A stretch of 64,000 nucleotides of DNA from Acidovorax sp. GW101-3H11 (GCF_001633105.1 NZ_LUKZ01000012.1:193637-257636); one strand, 5' to 3'; counted from the stretch's first letter, positions 25,120-35,837 are shown. Made by a program: numbers and translations. The notes: generated by a model from the letters alone, not told the origin.

Positions 25120-25728
25120 ATGAACCGCGTGCATTACGACAGCCACCAGCTGGACGAGCTGGTGCTGCAGATGATGGAGACCGAACAGGTGGGCGAGCGG
25201 GTGTACCGCGCCGCCCTCGCCTGCGCCCACCACCCGGCCCTGAAGAAGGAATGGCAGGGCTACCTGCGGGACAGCCAGGCGCACCAGGGCGTGGTGCGCC
25301 GCATGTGCGATGCGCTCGGCCTGGACCCGGACGCCCCCACCGCCGCGCGGGCCGTGACACGGCAGCTGGGTGACACATGGGTGCAGGCCATCGAGACGGC
25401 CCAGCGCACTTGCGACCCGGACACCGCCCAACGTGTGGCCTGCGAATGTGTGCTGCACACAGAAACCAGCAACCATGCCCAGTGGGAGCTGCTGGGCCGG
25501 GTGGCCCGGGTGGCGGTGGGCGACGTGGGCCAGACGCTCAAGGCGGCCTTCAAGGCCGTGGAGAAAAACGAAGAACACCACCTGCACCACATCCAGGGCT
25601 GGCACCGCGAGCTGGCCATCCAGGCGCTGGGCCTGCCCGCCGTGCTGCCACCGCCCGAGGCGGGCAAAAAAATGGGCCAGGGCCTGGGCGGCACGCCCCG
25701 GGCAGAGCCGCAGGTGGCCCTGCACTAA
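25120..25728 (+). CDS. Ferritin-like four-helix protein of unknown function
   Basis: 202 aa, no signal peptide, almost wholly helical by composition. Possible metal ligands fall in four helices: E20/E22/E26, D51-x3-H55, the ETSNHAQWE region, and EEHHLHH near residue 160. This resembles a ferritin-like diiron bundle or a hemerythrin-like fold, but I cannot assign a named family. The ATG is preceded by AAGGAG. It is monocistronic between yfhM (divergent) and a cyclase gene. The C-terminal 25 residues are Pro/Gly-rich. Function not assigned; iron or oxidative-stress related is a guess from the ligands. Confidence 0.65.
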   Translation: MNRVHYDSHQLDELVLQMMETEQVGERVYRAALACAHHPALKKEWQGYLRDSQAHQGVVRRMCDALGLDPDAPTAARAVTRQLGDTWVQAIETAQRTCDPDTAQRVACECVLHTETSNHAQWELLGRVARVAVGDVGQTLKAAFKAVEKNEEHHLHHIQGWHRELAIQALGLPAVLPPPEAGKKMGQGLGGTPRAEPQVALH

Positions 25729-25795
25729 AAACAAACCGAGGGGAAAAGACCTACCTACAGGCTTGTGCGCCCGCAGGCGCCCTGCCCCGCGTGGG

Positions 25796-27235
25796 TCAGC
25801 CCGGCTGCGCTGCGGCGCCCCCCGGGGCATCGGCCAGCGTGGCCATCCCCTTGCCACCGTGTTTGCTGGCGTAGAGCGCGCGATCGGCACGGTCCATCAA
25901 CGCAGACAGCGCCTCCACCGTAGGGCCCTGGAACAGAGCCACCCCGATGCTGGCGCCAATCAGCACATGCTGGCCGTTGTCGAGCCCGATGGGCGCCACC
26001 AGTGCTGCCAGCACCTTGTGGGCCATTTCCATGGCCGCATCGGGCGAATCCACCGCATTGAGCACCAGGGCAAACTCATCCCCACCCAACCGGGCCGCCG
26101 TGTCGTTGGCACGCGCCAGGCCCGACAGGCGCTGCGCCACGCGCACCAGCACCTGGTCGCCGCTGCCATGGCCCTGGCTGTCGTTCACGGCCTTGAAGCC
26201 GTCCAGATCCACCAGCAGCAACGCACCCGCACGGTGGTCGCGGTAGGCCGCCAAGGCCGCCTGCGAAAGGCGGTCTTCAAACAAACGCCGGTTGGGCAGC
26301 CCCGTGAGGCGGTCGTGGCTGGCCAGGGCCAGCACCTGCTGGTGGGCCCTCACCAGCCGCGCACTGAGCAGGCCCAGCACCAGCGCAAACGCATAGGCCA
26401 ACATCACCACCAGGGTGGGTGCACGGCCTGCCGCCACCCAGCCGCCACTGGGCACGGCCCCCAGGATCCAGCTGCCGCCACCGGGCAGGGGCACATCTAG
26501 CGTGGCGGGCGCCTCGTCAAACAATTGGGGGCGGCCAATGAACACTGCCCCCTGCGCCCCCATGGCGTCCAGGCCCCGTGCCGCCACCTGGAACCCCATC
26601 TGCTCCGTGCTGAGCCCCACATCGGCAAACAAGGTGTCGGCATTGACCGTGAGCGACACAATGCCCCAGTACTGCGGCCCGCCCACGGGCGGCCTCTCGG
26701 GCGGGTGGGCCAGAAACACCGGCGTGCGGCTGATGATGCCCAGCCCGCCCTGCACCAGGGTGATGGGGCCCGCCACCACCGTGCGGCGGGACTGGATGGC
26801 CCGCTCCACCGCGCCGCGCTGCTGGGGGTTGTCGAGGTAACGCAGGCCGATGGCGCGCTCGTTGCCCACACGCGGATACACATCAGCGATCACGTTGTCG
26901 GGCGCCAGCGCCAGGTTGCGGATGTTGCGCTGGTGCTCCAGCAGGCGGCCGACCACGGTGGCAAAAATGTCGGGCGCCATGCTGCCCTGCGCGGCGATGA
27001 AGGCGGCCACCGTTTCGGGCACCGACAAGGTGCTTTGCAGTTGCCTGTCCAGCCGGTCACGGATCTGCAGCAGATGGCTTTGCGCCTGGGCCGCGATCTC
27101 GGCCCGGGCCTTGGTGTGCGAGATGTCAATGACCACCCAGGCCAGCAGCGCCGCGAGCGCGCCGCTGCATGCCCCCACCACCAGGGGCAGGTACCGATGC
27201 TGGATCCAGTTGGAAGGGAGGCGGCTGGTGGGCAT
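25796..27235 (-). CDS. Diguanylate cyclase with CHASE sensor domain
   Basis: 479 aa. TM1 (about 14-34), extracytoplasmic CHASE-type domain (about 40-270, with RDRLDRQLQSTLSVPETVAA and the LDNPQQRGAVERA region), TM2 (about 285-305), GGDEF domain (about 315-465) with intact GGDEF near 383 and DLDGFKAVND substrate/metal site. Start at MPTSRLPSNW; longer open frame upstream lacks support. A second c-di-GMP synthase in the window, with a different sensor from the 13377-15659 protein. Confidence 0.9.
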   Translation of the reverse strand: MPTSRLPSNWIQHRYLPLVVGACSGALAALLAWVVIDISHTKARAEIAAQAQSHLLQIRDRLDRQLQSTLSVPETVAAFIAAQGSMAPDIFATVVGRLLEHQRNIRNLALAPDNVIADVYPRVGNERAIGLRYLDNPQQRGAVERAIQSRRTVVAGPITLVQGGLGIISRTPVFLAHPPERPPVGGPQYWGIVSLTVNADTLFADVGLSTEQMGFQVAARGLDAMGAQGAVFIGRPQLFDEAPATLDVPLPGGGSWILGAVPSGGWVAAGRAPTLVVMLAYAFALVLGLLSARLVRAHQQVLALASHDRLTGLPNRRLFEDRLSQAALAAYRDHRAGALLLVDLDGFKAVNDSQGHGSGDQVLVRVAQRLSGLARANDTAARLGGDEFALVLNAVDSPDAAMEMAHKVLAALVAPIGLDNGQHVLIGASIGVALFQGPTVEALSALMDRADRALYASKHGGKGMATLADAPGGAAAQPG

Positions 27236-27364
27236 GGGGGAAAGAAGGAGTGCAAAAAAGCGGCCCCTTGCATACCGAGACTGCGCCCGGAGCGCGGAGG
27301 CCGGGCACAGCATAAGCGAACACAGCGTGCGCTAGGCTTGCCGCCCCGCCCAGGGCCCGCCTGC

Positions 27365-28354
27365 TTACTGCGCCACGAAGCCGCTGGTCTTGATGATGCG
27401 CGCCCAGGCCTCGGTGTATGCCTTTTCGCGCGCAGCCAGTTGCTGGGGCGACATGTGGCCCACCGTGAGGCCCATGGCCGTGAGGTGATCGCGCACATCG
27501 GGCTGGGCCACCACCTTGGCCAACGCATTCGAGAAGTCGGTGATGAACTTCTGCGGCGTGCCGGTGGGTGCATAGATGCCGTAGTACGGCAGGTCTTCAA
27601 AGCCCTTGAGACCCATCTCGTCGAACGTGGGCACGTCGGGCATGGCAGCCTGGCGCTTGGTGCCCAGCACGCCCACCACACGCACCTTGCCAGCCTTGTG
27701 GTTCTCCATGAAGTCCTGCACCGAGGCCACGCCCGCGCCAATCTGGTTGCCGAGCATGTCGGCCATCATGGGTGCACTGCCCCGGTAAGGCGCCGAGACC
27801 AGGTCCAGCTGGTACTTCTGCCCGATCAGCTTGACCAGGAACTCCGGCGTGGACGCCGGGGCAGGAATGCCCACCGCGCCCTTGCCACCGCCGGACGCCT
27901 TGATCCAGCCCACGTACTCGGTGAACGACTTCGCAGGCGTGCCGCCCGACACAGCGAACGCATTCACAAAGGTGGCAAAACCGCCCACCGCCACAAAGTC
28001 GCGCGCGGGGTCAAAGCCGGGGTTCTTCACCACCTGGGGCAGGATGGAGATGGTGTGGTCGTGGGTGAGGAACAGCGTGGTTCCATCGGGCGCCGAGGCC
28101 TTGAGCGCCTGCGCGGCGATCTGGCCACCCGCGCCGGGTCGGTTCTCCACCACCACGGGTTGGCCCAGCTCGTCCTTGAGTTTTTCGGCCAGCGTGCGCG
28201 CAATGGCGTCGGTGCCGCCGCCGGGTGGAAAACCCACCAGCAGGCGGATGGGCTTGGGCGTCTGGGCCGATGCCAGGCCCACGGCCAGCGCAGCGCCCAC
28301 AAAAGCACCGGTGCGCACTAAGCGGGACAGCAGATTGCGGCGGGTCGTTGTCAT
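27365..28354 (-). CDS. Tripartite tricarboxylate transporter substrate-binding protein (TctC/Bug)
   Basis: 329 aa periplasmic binding protein. A twin-arginine-like N-terminus (TTRRNLLSRLVRTGAFVGAA) with signal cleavage near residue 30 (ASAQ). Bug-family signatures: KPIRLLVGFPPGGGTDAIAR at the mature start, VENRPGAGGQIAA, and PDVPTFDEMGLKGFEDLPY. No TctA/TctB membrane genes are nearby, so it is one of the orphan Bug proteins common in Burkholderiales. GGAG precedes the ATG. Ligand unknown, probably a carboxylate or aromatic acid. Confidence 0.9.
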   Translation of the reverse strand: MTTTRRNLLSRLVRTGAFVGAALAVGLASAQTPKPIRLLVGFPPGGGTDAIARTLAEKLKDELGQPVVVENRPGAGGQIAAQALKASAPDGTTLFLTHDHTISILPQVVKNPGFDPARDFVAVGGFATFVNAFAVSGGTPAKSFTEYVGWIKASGGGKGAVGIPAPASTPEFLVKLIGQKYQLDLVSAPYRGSAPMMADMLGNQIGAGVASVQDFMENHKAGKVRVVGVLGTKRQAAMPDVPTFDEMGLKGFEDLPYYGIYAPTGTPQKFITDFSNALAKVVAQPDVRDHLTAMGLTVGHMSPQQLAAREKAYTEAWARIIKTSGFVAQ

Positions 28355-28495
28355 GGAAAAACTCCGGAAAGGGGTGGTGGTCCGTCAAGACCCGGTGCAA
28401 GATTCAGGCCCGCCGAACGCGGGCATCCGGGCATCCATACGGCGGCACCGACTGCGGCCACAAAAAAAGCCACAGCGGTGCAGCAGCGCAGGCGT

Positions 28496-29965
<1,470 letters not shown>

Positions 29966-30017
29966 AAGGAGGGCAATAATCCGGAGGTTCAGACACCCGG
30001 ACTACCCGGGCGCCGCA

Positions 30018-31271
30018 ATGCAAAACACGCAAATTTTATCGACCCAGCCCCCGCTGCCGGATTCTGCCCCTCCAGAACGCTCCGCGCGCAGCGTGCGGGC
30101 CGCTGCGGGCGCCGGGCCGGGTGGGCGGGCGCTGGTGTTCGACGCCTGCCAGGTGGGCGTGGTGCTGCGGGCCGTGCTGTTTGTGGAGGTGGTGGTGGGC
30201 GTGGGGGCCATGTATGGCGCCAGCAGCCCGCTGCAATGGCTGGCCAGCCTGGCGCTGCTCACGGGCGGCGCCCTGCCCGCCACGCTGGTGTGGCTCATCA
30301 CGGCCTGCAGCCTCAAGACGGTGCTGCAGCGCCTGTCCACCGCGCAACAATATGCGGCAGGTGTGCTGCTGGGAGCGCTGGCCGGGGCTTACGGGTGCGG
30401 CATGCTGGCGCTGGTGGGCATGGCTGCGTCGCCCCCCTGGCTGGCCAGTGCCGCCACGGGCGCTCTGCTGGCCGCCATGCTGGTGGCAGCCCTGGTGCTG
30501 CGCGCGCGGGGCCGCACCCCAGCCGCCACCACGGCGCGCCTGACCGAGCTGCAGTCGCGCATCCGCCCACACTTTCTGTTCAACACCCTCAACAGCGCCA
30601 TCGCCCTGGTGCGCGAAGAACCGGCCAAGGCCGAGTCGCTGCTGGAAGACCTCTCCGACCTGTTCCGCGTGGCCCTGGTGGAGCAAGGCGAATCGGTCAC
30701 ACTGGCCGAAGAGATCACGCTCGCGCGCCGCTACCTGGCCATCGAGGAGGTGCGTTTTGGCAAACGCCTGCAGGTGCAGTGGAACCTGGACCCGCGCACC
30801 GACGCCGCCCGCCTGCCCCCGCTGCTGCTGCAGCCGCTGGTCGAAAACGCCGTCAAACACGGCGTGGAGCCCAGTGCGCGCGGCGGCAAGCTGCGGGTGC
30901 TGACCGAGCTGCGCGGCAGCCGCGTGGTGGTGCGCATCACCAACACCCTGCCCCCCAAGGATGGCCGCCATGGCACGCCGGACGACGGCGGTGCGGGCAG
31001 CAGCAAGGGGCATGGCATTGCGCTGGCCAATGTGCGCGCCCGGCTGGCACTGCTGCACGACGTGCAGGGCGAATTCACGGCGGGCGTGCAGGATGGCCTG
31101 TACCAGGTGCGCATTTCACTGCCCGTGCCCGAGCCCAAAAAGAACCCCGGCCCCCCCTCCCGCGCGCGGCACCCCGTGCGCCGGGGAGCGCCACCGCTGC
31201 GCCGGGGCGCGGTGCCCGCCCCTGACGAGCATGCGCCCCTGGATGACTACCCACCCTTTGACCGCCCATGA
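30018..31271 (+). CDS. Sensor histidine kinase, LytS/AlgZ type
   Basis: 417 aa. Four hydrophobic segments in residues 40-165 form a membrane sensor; then the His_kinase domain with phospho-acceptor His in RPHFLFNTLNSAIALV (about 188-203) and an HATPase_c domain (LLLQPLVENAVKHGV; GHGIALANVRARL). The C-terminus has a Pro/Arg-rich extension (about 380-417). This is the short LytS/AlgZ (FimS) family, which lacks a normal DHp helix pair. The ATG overlaps nothing upstream, and the stop overlaps the response regulator start by 4 bp (ATGA). Confidence 0.9.
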   Translation: MQNTQILSTQPPLPDSAPPERSARSVRAAAGAGPGGRALVFDACQVGVVLRAVLFVEVVVGVGAMYGASSPLQWLASLALLTGGALPATLVWLITACSLKTVLQRLSTAQQYAAGVLLGALAGAYGCGMLALVGMAASPPWLASAATGALLAAMLVAALVLRARGRTPAATTARLTELQSRIRPHFLFNTLNSAIALVREEPAKAESLLEDLSDLFRVALVEQGESVTLAEEITLARRYLAIEEVRFGKRLQVQWNLDPRTDAARLPPLLLQPLVENAVKHGVEPSARGGKLRVLTELRGSRVVVRITNTLPPKDGRHGTPDDGGAGSSKGHGIALANVRARLALLHDVQGEFTAGVQDGLYQVRISLPVPEPKKNPGPPSRARHPVRRGAPPLRRGAVPAPDEHAPLDDYPPFDRP

Positions 31272-32017
31272 ACATCCTCATCGTTGACGACGAAGCCCTG
31301 GCCCGCAGCCGCCTGCGCACCCTGCTGTCCGACTGCACGGACACCCAGCGCATCACCGTGGCCGAGGCCGCCAACGCGGGCGAGGCCCTGGCGCAGCTCG
31401 GCCCCACGGGCGGGCGGGCGTTCGACCTGGTGCTGCTGGACATCCACATGCCGGGGCAGGACGGCCTCTCGCTGGCGCATGCACTGCAAACCCTGCCCCA
31501 GCCCCCGGCGGTGGTGTTTGTCACGGCCCATGCCGACCATGCCGTGAGCGCGTTCGAACTGGACGCCGTGGACTACCTCACCAAACCCGTGCGCCGCGAG
31601 CGCCTGCAGCAGGCGCTGGCCAAGGTGCAGCGCAGCGCCCGCGCCCCGGCTCCGGCCGCAGCCCCCAGCGTGCCCGAGGGCGAAACCCTGCTGATCCAGG
31701 ACCGGGGCCGCACCGAGCGCCTGCCCCTGGCCGAGGTGCTGTACTTCAAGGCCGAACAAAAGTACGTGACCGTGCGCACCCCCACCCGCAGCTACATCAT
31801 GGACGGCTCGCTCAGCGAGATCGAAGCCAAGTTCGCCCCCCGGTTCATGCGCATCCACCGCAACGCCCTGGTGGCCCGCCGCGCCGTGCGCGCGCTCGAA
31901 AAACACTACGACCCCGAAGAAGGCGAAGGCTGGGCCGTGCGGCTGCAGGGATCGACTGAGCTGCTGGCGGTGTCGCGCAGGCAGGTGGCGGCGGTGCGGG
32001 AAGAGCTGGCGCGCTGA
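31268..32017 (+). CDS. LytTR-family response regulator (AlgR-like)
   Basis: 249 aa. Receiver domain (1-120) with acidic pair D8/D9, phospho-acceptor Asp in LVLLDIHMPGQDG (about 58), T in FVTAHAD and Lys in DYLTKPVRRE. LytTR DNA-binding domain (about 142-245: LLIQDRGRTERLPLAEVLYFKAEQK, RIHRNALV). Partner of the upstream kinase by 4-bp overlap. In betaproteobacteria the pair is usually followed by hemC; here a TctC gene follows instead. Confidence 0.93.
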   Translation: MNILIVDDEALARSRLRTLLSDCTDTQRITVAEAANAGEALAQLGPTGGRAFDLVLLDIHMPGQDGLSLAHALQTLPQPPAVVFVTAHADHAVSAFELDAVDYLTKPVRRERLQQALAKVQRSARAPAPAAAPSVPEGETLLIQDRGRTERLPLAEVLYFKAEQKYVTVRTPTRSYIMDGSLSEIEAKFAPRFMRIHRNALVARRAVRALEKHYDPEEGEGWAVRLQGSTELLAVSRRQVAAVREELAR

Positions 32018-32174
32018 ACCCGCGCTGCTGGGCCTTCACCGCACTTTTCTGCGCGGCATGGGCAGCGCTCACGGAGCGCGCCCTCGGTACCGCCCATGGC
32101 CTGAGCGCCTCGCCCAGAAGCCCCTGCGCAAATGGAGCACCACCGGCACGCTGCAGGCGCCGACTTGGGCACCC

Positions 32175-32194
32175 ATTCAACACAAAGTGTGAAT
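32175..32194. promoter_or_regulatory. Inverted repeat upstream of the second TctC gene
   Basis: ATTCAACAC-AAA-GTGTGAAT, an inverted repeat with one unpaired base, about 84 bp upstream of the ATG. It is the only symmetric element noticed in the 260-bp gap after the response regulator, and may be an operator. Confidence 0.3.
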
Positions 32195-32277
32195 AACAGC
32201 TTCACAGTCAGCAGATTGTTTCCGCAATACCTGCGCCAGATACTCCGGCGAACCTCTTCACCGTTCCAAGGAGCACC

Positions 32278-33333
32278 ATGCGCAACTCCCTCCCCTGGCC
32301 CATTGCCCGCGCCGCAGGCGCCACCACAACCGCCGCCGCACCGCAACGAGCGGCCTTCTTGCAGCGCTGCGTCTTGGCGCTGGTGGCGGCCGTCGCGGCC
32401 GTGGGTTCCTTCGGCGCACATGCACAAGCTTTTCCCACCAAGCCCGTCACCTTGGTGATTCCGTTTGCGGCCGGTGGCCCGACGGACCTGCTGGGGCGCG
32501 CATTGGCGCAGTCCATGGGCGCAAGCCTGGGCCAGACGGTGATCGTGGAAAACCGTGCGGGCGCAGGCGGAACGGTGGCCTCTGCCTCGGTGGCACGCGC
32601 TGCCAAGGACGGCTACACGCTGCTGCTGCACCACATCGGCATGTCCACCGCGCCCAGCCTCTACCGCAAGCTGTCTTTCGACCCGCTGAAGGATTTCGAA
32701 TACCTTGGCCAGGTGGCCGATGTGCCCATGACGGTCATCGGGCGCCCCGACCTGCCCGCCAAAACCCCGCAGGAGTTGATCAGCTACCTCAAGCGGGAAG
32801 GAAAGGCCGTCAACCTCTCGCACGCAGGGCTGGGTGCGGCGTCGCAGTTGTGCGGCATGCTGTTGCAGCAGGCGGTGGGCGCCGAGAGCACGACCGTGCC
32901 CTTCCAGGGGACCGCGCCTGCGTTGACCGCCCTGATCGGCGGGCAGGTGGACCTGATGTGCGACCAGTCGATGCAGACGGTGCAACACATCAAGTCGGGC
33001 AAGGTCAAGCTCTACGGCGTCACCACCCGCGAACGGCTCAAGCCCCTGCCGGATGCGCCGACGCTGCGCGAGGCCGGACTGAAAGACTTCGAGGTGGTGG
33101 TCTGGCACGGCCTCTATGCCCCCAAGGCCACACCCGCCCCGGTGCTGGCAGCCCTCAACACGGCGCTGAAAGCGGCGTTGAAAGACCCTGCACTCATCAA
33201 GCGGCTGGATGACGTGGGGGTGGTGGTCGTCAAACCAGAACTGCAAACGCCAGAGGGCCTGCGCACTCAGCTGTCTTCCGAGGTGGACCGCTGGGGCGCA
33301 TTGATCCGGCAGGCAGGGACTTACGCTGACTGA
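32278..33333 (+). CDS. Tripartite tricarboxylate transporter substrate-binding protein (TctC/Bug)
   Basis: 351 aa Bug protein with a long N-terminal region before the signal core (RCVLALVAAVAAVGSFGAHA, about 31-50; cleavage near AHAQ). Family marks: FPTKPVTLVIPFAAGGPTDL, VENRAGAGGTVASAS, and LPDAPTLREAGLKDFEV. AAGGAG lies before the ATG. As with the copy at 27365, no TctAB permease genes are nearby. Ligand unknown. Confidence 0.9.
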   Translation: MRNSLPWPIARAAGATTTAAAPQRAAFLQRCVLALVAAVAAVGSFGAHAQAFPTKPVTLVIPFAAGGPTDLLGRALAQSMGASLGQTVIVENRAGAGGTVASASVARAAKDGYTLLLHHIGMSTAPSLYRKLSFDPLKDFEYLGQVADVPMTVIGRPDLPAKTPQELISYLKREGKAVNLSHAGLGAASQLCGMLLQQAVGAESTTVPFQGTAPALTALIGGQVDLMCDQSMQTVQHIKSGKVKLYGVTTRERLKPLPDAPTLREAGLKDFEVVVWHGLYAPKATPAPVLAALNTALKAALKDPALIKRLDDVGVVVVKPELQTPEGLRTQLSSEVDRWGALIRQAGTYAD

Positions 33334-33395
33334 TCTGCATCACTCCCCCTGGCCCCAAGCACAAGAGCGTGCCAGCCACTGCGAACCTATTTGAA

Positions 33396-33914
33396 ATGCA
33401 GCATCTCCCATCCACCAACCCCGGGCAGGCCGCCGTGAACCGCCGGTCCGCAGCTCCGCTGCAGCGCCATAGCGCCTGGCCGTGGGCTTGTGTAGCCCTG
33501 CTGGGTCTGGCGGCCTGTGGCCAGCCCACCGTGTCTGACCGCATTGGCGAGCAGGCCCGCAACAGCGGCATGGTGGACATGGCCCGGGCGGCCGAATTTG
33601 CGTGGACGCAGGTGCGCATCTACACCCCCTACAGCACCCGGCAAGCTGTCTGCAAAGACCTGGGTGATCTGGCGCCTGACTGCCTGAAAGAATCCCCTGC
33701 CAGCGTGGCGGAAGGCGAGTTTCTCCTCGTGTTCATCAACGAAGGGAAAGGGGCGCGGTACGAACCACACCGCCGCAGCAATGGCAATTTTTTGAGCCAC
33801 ACCGGCGTGCTGGCCTTGCAGCGCCACGCGGCCGTGCTGGATGTGGTGCCCTCCAGATCGGCGCGCCAGGGCAACGCCTTCTACCTGAAACCCAGGCCCC
33901 CCGCCCCGCGCTGA
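33396..33914 (+). CDS. Small predicted lipoprotein, unknown function
   Basis: 172 aa. Hydrophobic stretch followed by lipobox LAAC (WACVALLGLAACG, about residues 33-45), so a lipid-anchored envelope protein. The mature part holds VSDRIGEQARNSGMVDMARA and a C-terminal GNAFYLKPRPP. The ATG at 33396 is preferred; a GTG at 33369 is open as well, and a GTG at about 33435 would bring the signal closer to the N-terminus. No family recognised. Confidence 0.6.
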   Translation: MQHLPSTNPGQAAVNRRSAAPLQRHSAWPWACVALLGLAACGQPTVSDRIGEQARNSGMVDMARAAEFAWTQVRIYTPYSTRQAVCKDLGDLAPDCLKESPASVAEGEFLLVFINEGKGARYEPHRRSNGNFLSHTGVLALQRHAAVLDVVPSRSARQGNAFYLKPRPPAPR

Positions 33915-33948
33915 CGGGGGCTGCGCATTGCGCAGGGGCGATTCACCG

Positions 33949-34797
33949 TCAATGCGCGTGCGCCGCGCCGCTCACCAGCGTCACGATCACCATGCCTGCG
34001 ATCAGCCAGGCGATTTGCGCAATGGTCTCGCGCGCCGTGAGGCGCTTTTGCAGCTGGGGGATCAGGTCGGCCAGCGCCACATACACAAAACTGCTCGACG
34101 CCACGGCCAGGAAGTACGGCAAAAAGTCCTGCAGCTGCCCCACCAGGAAGTAGCCCACCACCCCGCCCAGCGCCGTCACCGCGCCCGCCAGCGACACCTT
34201 GACCAGCGCCATGCGGCGGTTGGTGCTGGTCTGGCGCAGCACCACCAGATCGCCCATGTGGTGCGGCACCTCGTGCGCCAGCACCGACACGGCAGCAATC
34301 ACCCCCAGGCGGATGTCGGCCAGGAAGGCCGAGGCGATCAGGATGCCGTCGCCAAAACAATGCACGCTGTCGCCGGTCAACACGGCCCAGCCGCCCGAGC
34401 GCGGGCCATGGTGGTGGTGCGCATGGCCATGGTCATGGCCGTGGTGGGCATCGTGGGTATGCCCCTGGCCGTGGGCGTGGTCCTGTGCGGCAGGCGCGGG
34501 GTGGCTGTGCTCATGCCCGTGGTGCCACAGCTCGGCCTTGTCGAGCAGGAAGAAGAACACCACGCCCACCAGCAGGGTGGCAAACAGGTCGTGCGCACCC
34601 GCCTGGCTCTCGAACGCCTCGGGCAGCAGGTGCATGAAAGCCGTGGCCAGCAGGGCCCCTGCCGCCAGGCTAAGGAGGTGCTGCGGGCCCACACTGTCGG
34701 CCCGCCCGCCCAGGCCCAGCCGCATGAGCAGTGCGGCCAGCCACACGCTGCCAATGCCTGCGGCCAGTGTGGCCAGAATGATTGCTATCAAAGTCAT
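33949..34797 (-). CDS. ZIP-family metal transporter with His-rich loop
   Basis: 282 aa, about eight membrane segments, for divalent metal (probably zinc) movement across the inner membrane. A cytosolic His-rich loop (about residues 95-135: HGHEHSHPAP, HAHGQGHTHDAHHGHDHGH) precedes the metal-pathway helices SVHCFGDGILIA and VLAHEVPHHMGDLVVL. The HExPH-x2-GD pattern is that of the LIV-1-like ZIP branch. The start codon itself and the first codons (MTLIAI) lie inside a copy of the interspersed repeat, so the N-terminus may be repeat-derived. No metal regulator gene is adjacent. Confidence 0.88.
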   Translation of the reverse strand: MTLIAIILATLAAGIGSVWLAALLMRLGLGGRADSVGPQHLLSLAAGALLATAFMHLLPEAFESQAGAHDLFATLLVGVVFFFLLDKAELWHHGHEHSHPAPAAQDHAHGQGHTHDAHHGHDHGHAHHHHGPRSGGWAVLTGDSVHCFGDGILIASAFLADIRLGVIAAVSVLAHEVPHHMGDLVVLRQTSTNRRMALVKVSLAGAVTALGGVVGYFLVGQLQDFLPYFLAVASSSFVYVALADLIPQLQKRLTARETIAQIAWLIAGMVIVTLVSGAAHAH

Positions 34798-34842
34798 AGC
34801 TAATTGCGCTTTATAGACAGGCGCCAGGGCCTATTTTCTTTC
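34781..34842 (-). repeat. Interspersed A+T-rich element, copy 6 (full form, over zip transporter start)
   Basis: On the minus strand GAAAATAGGCCCTGGCGCC, TATAAAGCGCAATTAGCTAT and ACTTTGATAGCAAT align without gaps over 52 positions to the copy at 59987-60047. It covers the leader and the first five to six codons of the transporter gene. Confidence 0.75.
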
Positions 34843-34865
34843 AAAAAACCACACCCGAAATCGCG

Positions 34866-34895
34866 ATAAAAAAGCCGCCCCCGTTGGGGGCGGCT
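34866..34895 (-). terminator. Rho-independent terminator of the dienelactone hydrolase-like gene
   Basis: Minus strand GCCGCCCCC-AAC-GGGGGCGGC (9-bp perfect stem) followed by TTTTTTA. It lies about 45 bp after the hydrolase stop. Confidence 0.88.
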
Positions 34896-34940
34896 GCAGT
34901 CGGCCCACCGGCACAGGGCCGGATCCAGGGGCACAGGGGG

Positions 34941-35837
34941 TCAGACCACGCCCTGCGCCTTGAACCAGGCCAGCGCACGCTTCCAGCCATCCTCGGCCGC
35001 TTCCTTGCGATAGCTCGCACGGTAGTCGGCATGGAAGGCATGGGGCGCGTCGGGGTACACCACAAATTCCGATGCCTTGGCCTGCGGCGAGCCACCGGCC
35101 AGGGCAGCTTTCATCTTATCAACCGTGTCAAGGGGGATGCCGGTGTCTTTTTCACCATACAGGCCCAGCACGGGCGCCTTGAGGATGGGGGCGATGTCCA
35201 CGGGGTGCTTGGGCGTGAGTTCGCTCGCCTGGCCCACCAGGCGGCCATACCAGGCCACACCGGCCTTGACGGGGCCATGCGCGGCATACAGCCAGGTGAT
35301 GCGCCCCCCCCAGCAAAAGCCGGTGATGCCCACCCGCGCCGCGTCGCCACCGTTGGCGGCGGCCCACTGCACGGCGCCATCCAGGTCGGCCATCACCTGG
35401 GCATCGGGCACCTTGGAAACCACCTCGGCCATGAGCTTGGCGATTTCGGTGTATTGCGAAGGGTCGCCCTGGCGCGCGTACAGCTGGGGCGCAATGGCCA
35501 GGTAGCCCGCCTTGGCAAACCGGCGGCAGGTGTCGGCGATGTATTCGTGCACGCCAAAAATCTCCTGGATCACCAGCACCACCGGCAGGCCCGTCTTGCC
35601 CGCCGGTGCCGCGCGGTAGGCGGGCACCTTGAAGCCATTGACCGTGAAGCTCACCTCGCCCGCCGTCAGCCCATCGGCCGGTGTGGCAATGGCCGTCTGG
35701 GCCATGATGGGTGCGGCGGCAGCCGCGTAGCCCAGGCCCAGCGCCGCTTGCAGAGCAGTGCGGCGGGTGGCGCCCGCATCAGTGGTGCGGCCCGGCAGCA
35801 GGGCATGGGCGTCGGTGTGGAGGTCGTCATTGAGCAT
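34941..35837 (-). CDS. Exported dienelactone hydrolase family protein
   Basis: 298 aa alpha/beta hydrolase. A Tat-like signal (TRRTALQAALGLGYAAAAAP, about 24-43) suggests export, unlike cytosolic DLH. Catalytic triad: nucleophile Cys in GFCWGG (about 173), Asp in YGEKDTGIP, His in APHAFHADYR. The conserved IQEIFGVHEYI is present. It is monocistronic with its own terminator. Substrate unknown; an exported ester or lactone hydrolase is inferred. Confidence 0.85.
   Translation of the reverse strand: MLNDDLHTDAHALLPGRTTDAGATRRTALQAALGLGYAAAAAPIMAQTAIATPADGLTAGEVSFTVNGFKVPAYRAAPAGKTGLPVVLVIQEIFGVHEYIADTCRRFAKAGYLAIAPQLYARQGDPSQYTEIAKLMAEVVSKVPDAQVMADLDGAVQWAAANGGDAARVGITGFCWGGRITWLYAAHGPVKAGVAWYGRLVGQASELTPKHPVDIAPILKAPVLGLYGEKDTGIPLDTVDKMKAALAGGSPQAKASEFVVYPDAPHAFHADYRASYRKEAAEDGWKRALAWFKAQGVV

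Noticed and set aside
34400..34520. CAT/CAC-rich low-complexity stretch
   Set aside because: It encodes the His-rich metal loop of the ZIP transporter and is explained by that.
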